From Neonectria sp. B-13 (taxonomy: Eukaryota > Ascomycota > Sordariomycetes > Hypocreales > Nectriaceae): a DNA stretch of 64,000 bases. The position numbers were made by a program, and so were the translations under genes. The notes beneath the pieces were generated by a model. The model did no database searches, had not been told where the DNA came from, and saw only the letters and a list, made by a program, of their open reading frames with translations. The DNA lies in assembly GCA_002682825.1 (NCBI GenBank), contig NOKP01000054.1, forward strand, positions 45,720 through 109,719. The letters are read 5' to 3'. Shown here piece by piece: positions 1-11,700 of the stretch. Numbering within the stretch: position 1 is the stretch's first letter; each line of letters opens with the position of its first letter.

Positions 1-3000
1 TTTTTTTTTTGCGAATCAAACCACTTTTGCTAGTCAAGCCACCCCCCTACCTGAGGTACGAAGGTCAGGGGGCAGTCGCTTTTGAGACCCCCACAGTATG
101 GATAGGCTGCCCGCCTTTCAAGAAAATACTCTCCGGTCAAAACAAACAAGGTATTTGCATTGGAACCATCATTTCATTGTATTGATGACGTTAACGTCTC
201 AAGAGCCATTCTACACGGCGATTCCATTCAGTTCCTTTCAGGTCATGGACGAATTAAAAGATAGGCCCAGCTGCTATTAGTTACTGAATGCCATCGAACT
301 TCGCTTCCTATGTTTGACAGCTTAGTCAGCATAGGTGTTAATTAGGCTGATGGATAAGTTATTCGATGGATCATAATCATCATTTCTACGGGCGTCTATC
401 TTCCAATAGAAACGAATGTAAGCCCTTTTCCTGCGCTCAAGATCGGAAAACCCAACATGATGTCTCTCTGCAATGAAGCCGCTTCCTTACTCTTACTCAA
501 GGAGTTCCTTTCCTACTCAAACTTGGAAACCTGCGCCTCCGCAGTGCTTGGGAGACTCACGTTGGCGCTGAAGGGGGGTTTCTCACATGTGGGGATATTG
601 GGTGCCGATTTGATTGGCCCCCGCACCTAGCTCCACTCGGCTTTCGAATGCAGAGCTCATGGTCCCGGGAGACGATACTCCGCACGTTGATGGCTGGATC
701 GCTTTAAACAGCGCCTTACGCACGACACCACGACACAATCCATTCCCTGAAGTGCCGGTGGATACAGAAGAGGCCGGTGACATATTGACAAATCAACGTG
801 TTATATCTCCTAATGCCTATATCTGCATCGCCTTCCTTGATGTACATTACTATCGCGTTTCCTATTCAAAGGACTTGGGACAGGTTTCTCAAAAACGTAG
901 GAAAAACTGCCTCACCATTAGCAAATAGACCATAGTAAACGTATTACATCCCCACCTCTCAATGAAGATGTCACCCTTGAACGTACTACTGATCTTGCGG
1001 GCCATGAGGGTTGCATCAGAAATAGGACCTATATGTTCTATGTACCATTTCTTTATGTACTTCGATAAACCATTTCTAATGTTATAACACAACATTCTTT
1101 TAACACTGCTCTTCTGTTTAAGTTGCAGGCCTTAAGTCATAAATAAAGTCTCAATATTAGCCTGGCGCGTTTTTTGTAAGTCCAGAAGGCGCCTTTCTTA
1201 GCTGCATTCTATTATAAGGGTCTCATCCTCAATGCAAAGTTTGAAGTCCCGCACTTCAATATAGCCCCCAACCTCGACAGTGCTTCAAACAATAATTTTC
1301 ATCAGAATAAGGATATAGTAAGCGCCCAAGGTATACTCACTCACAAAGTTCTTTAATTCCTTCCCTAAAATTCCTACCAAGAATTGCGAAGATGAAGGCA
1401 AATACAGGTCTATGATAATCTTGAAGGAGAGAACTATCAGAGGCCCTTTGAAATGCAAGATCAGCCGGTCTATACGGGGAAGGATGGGGAATGAATGCTC
1501 ACAGAAATTTAATTTCGAAATGGCCATGAATGCCTTCCTTTACCCTCTTGGCTATTGCTTGTGGATTGAGTACGTAGAGGAAAACAAACGTGGCCTTTTT
1601 AACTTACCGTACTATCCCCCGAATTCCTCTTCAACACCGCTGATCAGCATCTAAGGGGTAAAGTTGCTCACGATCGGGCTCCATCGTGGCACTTCATGCA
1701 GGAGCAGTCCCAACAAAGAGTCATCTGGCTTAAGGTAAGCTGACGGGGGCAGAAGATTAGAGAACTTAAAGATCGGATTCATTGAGATCGCAATGTAGGA
1801 ATCTAGCAAAACAACATCAGTAAGTGTATATTTTAATGCTCTAATGCCCCTACCACGATCATTGGTGTCACATCCAGAGTCATATCCATCAGGTTCAGGA
1901 GAGCTTCTGTAGTGATCTTGCGTCCTCTCCTCAATGTGAATTTAAGTGAGAATTTCATGAGAATCTCCAGTACCAGCCGTTTCGTCATTTGCAAGCCCAT
2001 ACTCCATATCTCTTTTTTAAATGGTATATTCGCCGTAAGTAGGTATGCGGCGCTTAGGTTGTTGAGTACTTATTGCCATCGATCCCGTCGTCGTAAATAC
2101 AATAGCGAGTTTTATATCCGCTGGTGCGATCAATGCAATACTGAACCCGAAGGCTCGAGGAGCTGGGTCAATATATGTAATAGCGGCAGTGATCGCACAA
2201 GGACAAGCGTGATGAGAGTGGGGTGATGATCCAGGGGCGACTGGCTAGGGCTTGATTTGTGACCGGACTGTGATTAAACCTACTGCGATGCGCGTTGAGG
2301 AATGGCTGAATGAACCAACATCAATTTTGATGGAACCGAAGTATATTTTCCAGTCGTCCTTGGTGGCGTCAATATTCCTTGTCTATCTCACACTCAATCT
2401 GTCGCGTCTCACGCGCCAAGTGTGGGCTTCGGTGGAGCTACGTTCTTTGGGACATTTGTGCCGAAATTCTGTTCTTTGACACTTGTCGGGACATACTTAT
2501 GAGTCTATATTGGCAGTCTATAGCAATGAAGTTGCTGAATTGAGGAGTAAGTTGCGTTCGGATGGCTTAGACAGGCCCAGGCTCAGCTGAGTCCGTCCAG
2601 GTGTCATCGGGACGCTGGATTAAGTCCTAGGGTTGGGGGACTATCCCAACTCAGACGCCACTGGGCACTGGGGCTGTATGAAGGTACCTACGAGCGCGAG
2701 AATGACGACGCTAGTCTCGAGAAGCCGCCGTTTTCCAATCAGCGAGATCGAGGGCTTTCCAATCGGACGTAAGCCAACCATGCACTGATGAAGCCAAGGA
2801 TCATTATGAGTCAGACTCCTCTATCATCACCGGCTGTCTCTGTCTCCGGGCTTAAGCCGCTAGCTGAAGGAAGAGACACCTCGGCGTTTCCCTTTTGTGT
2901 GTTCAAGTAATGCCACTGTCCTGCAGACTAATTGGGAACACCCTGCTGTGGCGGAGCGGCCGCAGCAATCTCTAGCAAGAATCACCAATATTAGTGCGTC

Positions 3001-4447
3001 GTTGATTGCCATAAGAACCAAACACGTCTCCTCCACATGAAGGCAAGCCGCCGGGAGACAGAACGTCGTGGATCTCTAGGAGTATCAAGAATGGGTCAGG
3101 GGGTAGCTATCCCGGCTCGTGAATCTGGGGGCGAGGCATGCGTACCGGACGGGTTGGGGTTGAGGCTCAGGCTACAAAGCTAAATTACTAATACTACTTG
3201 ATCAGACACGGTAGAATTGTTTCTTAGCGCAAGGCTCAATAATTGTGATGTAATTATTTTACTAAGAATCTCTCAAGGACTACGGTCACCCATGTATAAA
3301 AGCCATTATTGCTATTGAATAAGCGATACAAACGATGACGTGAAGGATGAATGTATTTATTTGCTAGGCTATCTAGACATTACTCTAGGATTGCAGAGAG
3401 AAAATTCCCGAGTAAATAGCAACGAGTTTTGAGGATGAGAAGGCGAGACTCCTAGTAAGTGGCTTGATGAATTGCTGGCAGCTCGAGGAAAAGGTTGTGT
3501 GGCCTCCTGATGGTTGATGATGAGAAATCAGAGCAATCAAAGGCAAGCATTACTCGTCAGGGGCAGCACGAACCATTGAGTTGGGTACTGGATCTATGAC
3601 TATAGCAGCTGGCTTGTGTCGACAGCCCCCTTAAAATTTTAACATTACCTCCAACAGGAAATCAAACGCAAAGGGAAAAGTCTACATAATTGTGTCCTCA
3701 CGTTCATGATCTAGTAGTGCTATTACTTTCATGTAGTTCGTTGGCGGGCGCGCATTTCAGTGTAAAGACACAACGCACGAAGATGCTGTCCTAACGCTGT
3801 CGGATTGAGAGGGAAAAAACAGGAATTGCGCAAGCCCAAGAGATGCTAGGAGAATAATTCAAACGCCCCAAGAATGATCAGAGGAAGAGGAATTCAGCAG
3901 TAGTCAAATATATTGATGAATGTCGAGATTAGCTGCTGCGGCATCTAATATCACAGCAATAAGTAAGACAAATGAAGGACATGCCAAACAAGTGATAGAA
4001 TTCCCGAAGAGAAGAGAGATGATGCTACCAATAAGTGGCTATCTTGGTCCTTTAAGTAGGTGCAGTCAATTGGAGCTGCCCTTGCTAGTATTAAACATCA
4101 AGTGTGTAATTTCCTAACACAGTAGACTTGTTACTATGGCGGACCAACAGACGCTTGGAGATGAAAGGACCGCAAGAGGAATCCCCTCAGCATGAAAACT
4201 TAGTCGCAACAGATACCCTGTACAGAGAAAACGGGTCATCAAACTATGAGAACGTGAACGGAAAGTGTGGAAAATGACCAATCCAATATAGTACATCGAG
4301 TTTCCCTTTTCCATGCAGACTTTGGTGACTATTTTACTCTATACCCCCCTGATCCCTGATTTTTTATCTAGTGGTGACGGGGTGTAACTAGTTAGGTTCA
4401 TGCCTATCCTCTTCACATCCAGGAATGCGCAAACACTGAGTGTAGAT
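1..4447. other. no recognisable gene
   Basis: The stretch opens with a run of ten T and then holds only short frames with no recognisable domain, codon pattern or convincing intron set. The frame at 614-928 is open for 104 codons but resembles nothing I know. No tRNA or rRNA was noticed. It may be decayed transposon or subtelomeric DNA, but nothing in the sequence proves that. Confidence 0.5.
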
Positions 4448-5698
4448 TCACCGGCTCGGCTGAGCGTAGGGTGAGCCAGGCTGGTAATTAGGATACAGGC
4501 AGTTGTTGTAGTCCAGTAAAGATAGCTGGGGAATTCCCTCTGAAGGAGGCAAAGGGTACTGTGCGGGTTGATAGCCGATAAGATGCAGTTGGACTGGTCG
4601 TAGTCCAGGGTGGGTCAAGGTGGTAGTTCCGTCTTGGCCGTTGTGATGGCCACCACCGTTCTGGGAAGCAGTCTGGGTTTTCTGCTCATTCTTAGGCTTC
4701 CATTCTTCGCGCATCTTCTTAGCTTCTATTGATGATGGAAGTCAGCCAACAAGTTGGAGCCAATCTAGTGCATCAATGGCTTACCCTTAGGAGTTCGCTT
4801 CTGCCCATGAGACTGCATCGTCACATGGGCGTTGAGGTGGTTCAGAGTGCCATATGCTTTCTCGCAGCCATTCCATGCACACTTGTATTTTCGCACGATG
4901 TCCTCGTATGGTCTTCGACGTCGCTTGTGCTGCTGTGCATTACGAATGGGCACAAAAGAGTAGACCTAGAGGAACATTAGGTTAGCTGATGTTTGAAGGG
5001 CGACGTCGATTGCCTAAGGGTGACGCGGTGAGAGAAGTCGCTATGTTCCCCAAGAGCCTGTGTCTTCATAGCCCATATCAGTGGCATCAATTAGTATCAA
5101 CGCCTGATGAGGCTCATTCAAGAGACGCTCGCCGGTTGGGTCGCGTCCATCTCTTCAATGCGCAACGGTCACAGCCCATTTGGCTCGTCATTCTCTTACA
5201 TACCTGGTTGGATAGTTGTTGGGAAATTGCCGAGGCAGGCGACTGGGCATAAATAGGATGACTAGGAGTCCACGGTATATCACAATGCTGACCGTATCCT
5301 GCCCAGTCTAGTTGCGGCTGCGCGTATATACCGCCGCTAGGATGAGAGTAGCTATGCGTCATCTCTGGGTTCGGCTCATAAGGCGAGTGCCAGTAAGGGT
5401 AAGTCGTCAGTGCGGCGATGGACGGATGCATAGGCACATCATTGTTAGATTTGACCGAGTGGACTTGATGGCTTCGAACACCCTGCAGCGGTAAAGACGG
5501 ACTGTTCTGTTGTTGCGCCATAACTTTGCTGCTGGTGCTGTTGACTGGATGGTATAGACGCTGGGTATGCTCTTGGAAAGTTTCTGTTGTGGCTGGGACG
5601 ACGAGAGCGGTGCAGGACTGACAAATGTATACGGAGGACTCGGCTGCGTATAAGGGTGTCGGAGGGTGGTTGGTACATAAGGGTCTCAGCTTGCGCAT
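4448..5698 (-). CDS. single C2H2 zinc-finger transcription factor
   Basis: Predicted nuclear DNA-binding regulator. A three-exon model stays open: 5698-5204, 4965-4785 and 4725-4448, about 317 aa with compatible phases and donors GTATGT and GTAAGC. The middle exon holds a basic RRRRPYE stretch and one finger of spacing C-x4-C-x12-H-x5-H (YKCAWNGCEKAYGTLNHLNAH), followed by KRTP and a lysine-rich helix. This arrangement is typical of an Aspergillus/Penicillium single-finger family. The last exon is Gln/Pro/Tyr-rich and ends in SPYAQPSR. Oddities: intron 1 is 238 nt, long for this window, and may hide an exon. The alternative frame 5783-5445 starts MLNNCTQSASPEAP and looks more like the family N-terminus, so exon 1 has probably suffered frameshifts. 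The DNA-binding exon looks sound; whether the whole gene works is uncertain. Confidence 0.6.
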
Positions 5699-5783
5699 TA
5701 GTTTTGATGATCTGACGGGTCTGCACTCGGCGACTGAGACTCGGGGCTTCGGGTGACGCTGACTGAGTGCAGTTGTTCAGCAA

Positions 5784-8469
5784 GAGCGAACACGCACATT
5801 CCTATACTTGTTTAGAAGAACAACGTGTTTGATAGGGATCAACATCGAGCAATTAAGTGCTAGTCATTGAATTACCCTGTCATATCACAGCATGGCCCTA
5901 CGACGCCATTGAATGAGTTGGCACTTCTGGGGAGGTTTGATTGGCTGACACGGGAATTTAGAGGCATGCGCTTGATCCCTCCCCTCGCAGTTCTTCGTAC
6001 CCCGGGCTTCCCTTTAACCAGCCAGTTATATAGCCGGATGGAGTGAGGCTTGCCTGTCCCTCCCAAGATGAGACCTCCCCGGTGGTGAACACAAACATGG
6101 GTTAGACTACGTATGTCTCTAACCATCAGATGATAGGTCGACTGGCAGCCAGCCACCGTCCATTATCTAGGATTCCAAGGACTTGCATGCTATAATCACT
6201 CGAAATACCATCCATTGGGGCTTGTTTACTAGTGGTATGTAGTTGGCGGCGGATCAGAGGCTACCTACCTTGCGGCGGCATAGCTGATCGTAACGCCAGT
6301 CTAAAATAGGTCTGCCACGCGTAGACTAGGAGTTTATCGAGTTACTATGAGGAGTCACCTACGGCTATGTAGTGGATTGTAATGACAAGACTTGCGGTCC
6401 GATGATTAGGCTGACTGGGGTAGCGCCTGCATATTTCCCCTGTTGTGGCATAGCTGGTATCTCCACCAGCTCCGCATCACAAGAATCTCCGCTTCCACCA
6501 TACAGTGCCTGACAAGGACATAGGCTTGTTTAGATACATCCTGCTGCTAGGTTTATTTCTCCTTAACCTATTCAACCCAACAGTATTCATGTATTGCACG
6601 CAGTTTGTTGGTGGGAGATGCACCCAGTGTAGACCGAACCCACGACTTGAGATATCGCGGCTGAAGTTTGAGGAAGGAGAGAAGTCGCGAATTGAGCTGA
6701 GGTCAGTAAAGGATTAAGATGAAACTACTTTAGAGCATCATATACAATGAATCTGAATGCACTCATATAATTAGAATAAAAATGTAGTGATAAGAGCTGC
6801 TGCGACAGCTCGGTCAAAATAGAAGGTGTATTAAAGCATGAAGAAAGAGAAAAGCATGCCCTGCCACGGAAAGGCAGAGTCACCACTTGAAGTAGTGATC
6901 TATGATAGCTAAGGTCCTACGGGCATCAAACACCAGTATGCCAATCAGTATCATCACAGTAGTGAGGCGCACACGTCGTTGTTTACTCTTGCACGGTGGT
7001 ATTAAATTCCGGGTTCGTATAGGATGTACTTCGTATGTGTGTGTTTCTGAAAAGGACGGTTGGCTTCGGGCGGCAGAGTGTGTTTAACTGAAGAGATTTG
7101 AAAACGTTTGAATGAACTACTAGTAGCACCACCACTGGGTAAGGTACTGCGTGTGAGGTGCGTCTGGTAGCCTCCCTAGCTCTTGGAGGTTTGCGAGCGA
7201 GGAAACAAAGAACGGGGCAATGGAAAAGAGAGAAGTAAGCTAGCTCAGATCGGGCAACATCTCTTTCCCACCCCCAACTTGGCAGCCTCCCAACTCTGTT
7301 AGTACGGCGACGGCGTGTGTTTGGCGTGTCTGGCTGAGTGGCTCCAGAGAGTAGCACTTCATGGAAGGAGCGAACAGTGGGTGCGGATGGGGGAACGGTT
7401 CCATAGGACGGGGTATCCCGTGCGCATTGTACGGAGTACTGTACGTACAGATAGCAGGAATCAACGTTCGCACATATCTTAGCAGCTTGAGCTAGCAGTC
7501 CCAAGGGGCCGTCGAGGCTGTCGCTTAACGCTCGTAGTGAGCCCAGGGATTCCCCGGATGGTCTTCAACCATCAACTAGACCTGCGTCCACCCCCCCAGC
7601 ATCGGCGCCTCTTTTAGCGTCTCAAGGCCCCTGTTGAGATCCCGCGTCCCAATGCCACACCCACGTCCCTAAACTTGACTTCACGTCTCTGTTTGAAAAG
7701 AAAGCATCTCCAAAGATGAGACCTGATAGCGACCGCCGATGGCAAGGCCGTAGAAGCAACACCGCTGCGGCGTTGGGGGCTTATGTCTGTTTGAGTCCTT
7801 GTCACTGGTGTTTCATTCCGCTGTTCCTACGCTTACGCCTCTGCCTCCACCTCCTCCTTACCCTCCGCCTCCACTGGCCAGCGGCCGCCAGATGCGCCGC
7901 AAACCCAGCAAGTTGTCATCTCGAGCAGGCAAACCAGATCAGTGTCGCGGCATTCTCGAGAGGGACTTTCCGGGGAAGAAGCACCCTGTTGGGATCCCTC
8001 AATTATCTCATCTGCGACTACGAGTTGCCAGACGGAAGACCTACTATCAAGAAGACGGACTGGACAATGAAAAGACTAGACATGGGTCTCCTCGTTGAAC
8101 CCCCTTCCCCAATCCACTCCCCACCCTCCGAAGACAAGCCACTTAGTGACATCCTGGCTTCCCTCCCTTGATCGCCTCGCGGCATCCCAGAAACCACATC
8201 TTGACCCTGGTCTTGCCGTCCTGGACTAGGTAGCCATCCCATCCCACGCCCCTGGTACACACCCAGTGCCCGCCTGTAGGGAGTTTGAGTCTTGAGAGCT
8301 TGCTAGAGTCCACATCCCAAGCCCAGCAGAATGACGCACCTTTCTGTTGGTATCCCGTAGCCTGGTCGCAGAGGTACATGTACCAGTCCTGCAGACCTAC
8401 CTTCCAGAGGATCTCCAAGGTTTACTGCACGATTGGCTCCAAGAGATTTGACCCATACCACACATCAAG
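5784..8469. other. no supported gene
   Basis: Several frames of 60-170 codons exist here (for example 7504-6983 on the minus strand and 7716-8171 on the plus strand), but they overlap each other in different frames, are rich in Arg/Pro/Ser, and show no domain. The minus frame 8418-8143 is Trp-rich but unrecognised. I see no confirmed gene. Confidence 0.4.
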
Positions 8470-8905
8470 CTGCCTCACACATCCATTGGGATATATGCAA
8501 TTAAACCTTACTCCCCAGATCTCCAACCTTTCAGTCAATCCATCTTACACCAACCTTGACAGTTACCGTACTCAAGACACCTCACCACACCGTCTTTCTT
8601 TTTACTTACACATATTCCTATGACCCTCTTACCTTAGCTACTACTTCTTTACTGTATAGTTTCACTTCCTCTATTGCAGCTCTTCTCAATTCCCCTTCGA
8701 TTAACTTCCAAAGAAACAATCACACCCACACAGGAAATCTTCCTTGTGTCTCCTCCCTAGGAAATCACCCCCTTAGTCCTCACTTGTCAGCCCTGCTCTC
8801 GAAGCAAGGCTGACTCAACCTGCCAAACTGGCTCTTCCCGCCCAACCCATAGGTCCCCCCAACAGGGGACACTGGCCCCAGCAACTCTACGGGGACCATG
8901 CCATA
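8470..8905 (+). promoter_or_regulatory. pyrimidine-rich upstream region of C2H2 gene
   Basis: The top strand is strongly enriched in C and T with long CT tracts for about 300 nt before the ATG at 8906. This is a common look of filamentous fungal promoters and 5' leaders. The sequence ends in acceptor-like CACAG near 8730, so a leader intron is possible. No specific operator was identified. Confidence 0.35.
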
Positions 8906-10160
8906 ATGGAAGCCCCAACGATGCTCCCATTTGACTCACGAACGACCACTTCCGCTCCCCTCGAGCGACCCATTATGGCTCCCTACTACATGGTCGCCAA
9001 TCCCTATAGCTTTGGCCCCATGACTAGTCTCATAGCACCTCACTACCAGGCTCCCAACCCATACCAGTTTGGAGGCTACCATGACCTGCCTACTCCTCCT
9101 CACCAGTCTCCGCCCTTCAAACAGGAATATCATGACCGCCACGTAATAGGACCCGACAGCGACAACAGCCGATCCTTCTCCTACGCTCAGGAATCGAAGC
9201 CAAACCCGTACGGAGAGCAGGCACCTTTCCCCGCGAGGAGTGACTCACAGGCCTCTACGGCACGACCGAGCTGCTCGAACCCGTCTCTGTGCTCCAAGAT
9301 CATCACCTTCAACGCAACCCTCAACCCCGAGCAACAGTTCATCTTTGAGACTGAAGTCAATGTACTGATAAACGCTATCCACTTGGTTTATCTTATAGCT
9401 GATAAGAAACTGACATGAGGAACTAGATCCATATGCGCCACCATACCGGCGAGCGACCCTACACTTGCGAGCAGTGCGGTCGAAGATTTATGCAATGGCG
9501 CCATCTCCGAGCCCATGAGCGGACCCACCAGGGACTCAAGCCTTTCATCTGTAGGCTAGATGATTGCAATAAGACCTTCTCTCGACTAGGAAACATGAAG
9601 GTATAAGCTTGTCCCTCTTTGTTGCATTGGCAACGACGCTAAGACATCTATAGATGCACCAGAAGCAATCGCACAAGGAAACGCTTAAGACCCTTACAAC
9701 CAGGTTCGCTCAGATGCTCTCCTTGGGCGAGGAGGTGCCTAAGGATGACCATGAACTCTTCGAGTACTTTGCCACACACTACAAGAACAACAACAACAAG
9801 GGTATCAAGGGACGCGGTAGGGCCCGTACTGTCGCTGAGCGCAAGATGAAGGTAGCTTCTCACTCGCCGTTGGTCGTCACCGCCCAATACCCTCTCCCTC
9901 AGATCCCTCCCCTACAGCAAGTTCATCACCAGTACCAGCAGCACCATGATTTGACCCACCCAGGCAGCCTGGCAGCTTACAGCATAAGCTATGGCCACCC
10001 CAACATGATGAACAACATGCATCAGGAGCAACATGCTAGTGGTTATGAGATGTTCAATATCGAAGGAGAGTACCACTCTGTCCAGACCTCTAGTGCCAGT
10101 GGCATGCTTTACGAGGAGGACTACACTCAGGGGATGGCCTCTAATGAGTGCATGTACTGA
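8906..10160 (+). CDS. C2H2 transcription factor, Azf1-like, shortened finger array
   Basis: Predicted nuclear regulator. The N-terminal part is rich in Pro, Tyr and Ser (tracts such as APYYMVANPYSFGP), typical of fungal Azf1-like factors. Exons join with compatible phases: 8906-9385 (or 9361), 9427-9600, 9654-10160; about 386 aa. The second exon begins inside a finger (IHMRHHTGERP), then has one complete finger YTCEQCGRRF...H-x3-H (C-x2-C-x12-H-x3-H). A last finger, FICRLDDCNKTF...H-x4-H, spans the 9601-9653 intron. The tail (HYKNNNNKGIKGRGRARTV) is also family-like. Oddity: related factors as I recall them carry further upstream fingers between FETEV and HTGERPY. Here that part is missing, so the array has lost its beginning. 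The frame is nonetheless open, so it could be a working shortened factor or an early pseudogene. Confidence 0.6.
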
Positions 10161-10483
10161 ACAGCTTACATAACAACAACATCACAATAATGATGAATCA
10201 CCCAGCCACTTATTAAGCACCTACTAGCTCCGCAGGAAGTAGTACACAAAAAAAGGAAATTCGGATCATCAGCGACTCCAGTACTCAAAGGTCTAAACAG
10301 AACGAACATTGCAGCAAATCAGCATGACTTTTATTCTTATTCTTTCCCTTTCAGCTTATTGACACTTAGGGCTAGCGGTCAACGTGGTCCGAAATGGAAC
10401 ACTAGGCTAAGAGTCAGTGAATTTTATGGGATTCTTTCTCTTTTCCTTTCCTTTGGTCCAAAGTATTAGCTTTCGAGGTTGGT

Positions 10484-11002
10484 TGTCTGAACATTCTTGT
10501 ACGCTTGCCCTACTTCGGGGGGATAATACCAAACATTCACACATACACTTTCCTTTGTCATTGGCTTTGTTCTTGCGCCACTTATTGTCATGTACAAGAG
10601 CGGAGGTTTGTTCTGGCCTTTTGTTTATTCCAATTATTGCACTTGGGTTGGAGTGTTTGTCTATTAGTCTATGGATGGATGAGGGGCAAGTACTGGATGG
10701 GTGGGTGGCTTGGTTTGTGGTCCTATCAGTGGACTTGTTCATTCACTAATTGNTGTCTGAACATTCTTGTACGCTTGCCCTACTTCGGGGGGATAATACC
10801 AAACATTCACACATACACTTTCTTTTGTCATTGGCTTTGTTCTTGCGCCACTTATTGTCATGTACAAGAGCGGAGGTTTGTTCTGGCCTTTTGTTTATTC
10901 CAATTATTGCACTTGGGTTGGAGTGTTTGTCTATTAGTCTATGGATGGATGAAGAGCACTGGATAGGTGGGTGGCTTGGTTTGTGGTCCTATCAGTGGAC
11001 TT
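10484..11002. repeat. direct duplication around a single N, probable assembly artefact
   Basis: The segment starting TGTCTGAACATTCTTG at 10484 reappears at 10754, directly after the lone N at 10753. The copies are nearly identical for about 250 nt, to roughly 10735 and 11002, apart from a few substitutions and a small indel near 10684/10954. A single N between near-identical ends is what an unmerged contig overlap looks like, though a true tandem duplication is possible. Frames on both strands here are by-products of the repeat. Confidence 0.75.
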
Positions 11003-11700
11003 ATCGGTCTGGACTTCGTACTTGAGAAAAAAGCGGTCTCAATCGCGAAGGCTTTTTGAATTTCAGCTTTGTTTTGTTGAGTTTTTATGTGTGCACAAGG
11101 GAGAGTGTTATCCCAGACGGAGTGAGGGAATTGCATTGCATCACGGGGTTATTAGACCCCTAAGGAGCGTTGGTGTATAGCATTGGAGTTTCTAGACTTA
11201 AAGGAATGGAGCATTTGGGTAGACGGCATGAGAGGTGACTGGACGAATGAGGCATCTTCGCCCTTGAAGACATTGGTTTTTGTTAATAAGTGGTTGGTTT
11301 TTACTTTAACTGAATTGAAGAAAGTAATGTTTTTTATTATTCAATCTGCATAAGACACTATATCTTAGTTAGAATGAATCTAAATGCATGATCCTAGAAA
11401 TACAATAGATTCTAGGTCAGCGGCGTTGGAGCTCCTTTAACCAGTCGACTAGGAACCTAGGATAAGTGGCTACTTTCTATGTATATATGAACGGATTGGA
11501 TTGAGACTCTGAAGGAGGATATATAAACAGGTTGGCGCATGGTTTGGAGTGACGCCAGAAGAACAGGAACGAGAAAAAGAAATGCTGCAGTGGGTTTTTG
11601 GAGAATGCTATGAGCCCCCTACGGCAGAGCATGGAGAGAATAACCCGACCAAAGAATTCCATGATGATGCAAGTGGCTTGGTCCAGATGCTTGTTGTTGT
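11003..11700. other. no supported gene
   Basis: AT-richer sequence with no recognised domain. A frame beginning at 11549 (MTPEEQEREKEMLQW) runs up to the point where Ste23 homology starts at 11701; its origin is unknown. Confidence 0.4.

Noticed and set aside
6983..7504. Minus-strand frame of 173 codons
   Set aside because: Arg/Pro/Ser-rich, no domain, no introns, and overlapping frames in other phases.
8018..8418. Two overlapping Trp/Gly-rich minus-strand frames
   Set aside because: Look somewhat protein-like but match no family and cannot be joined by clear splice sites.
10417..11136. Frames of 90-153 codons on both strands
   Set aside because: Repeated in both halves of the duplicated contig-end sequence, without domain features.
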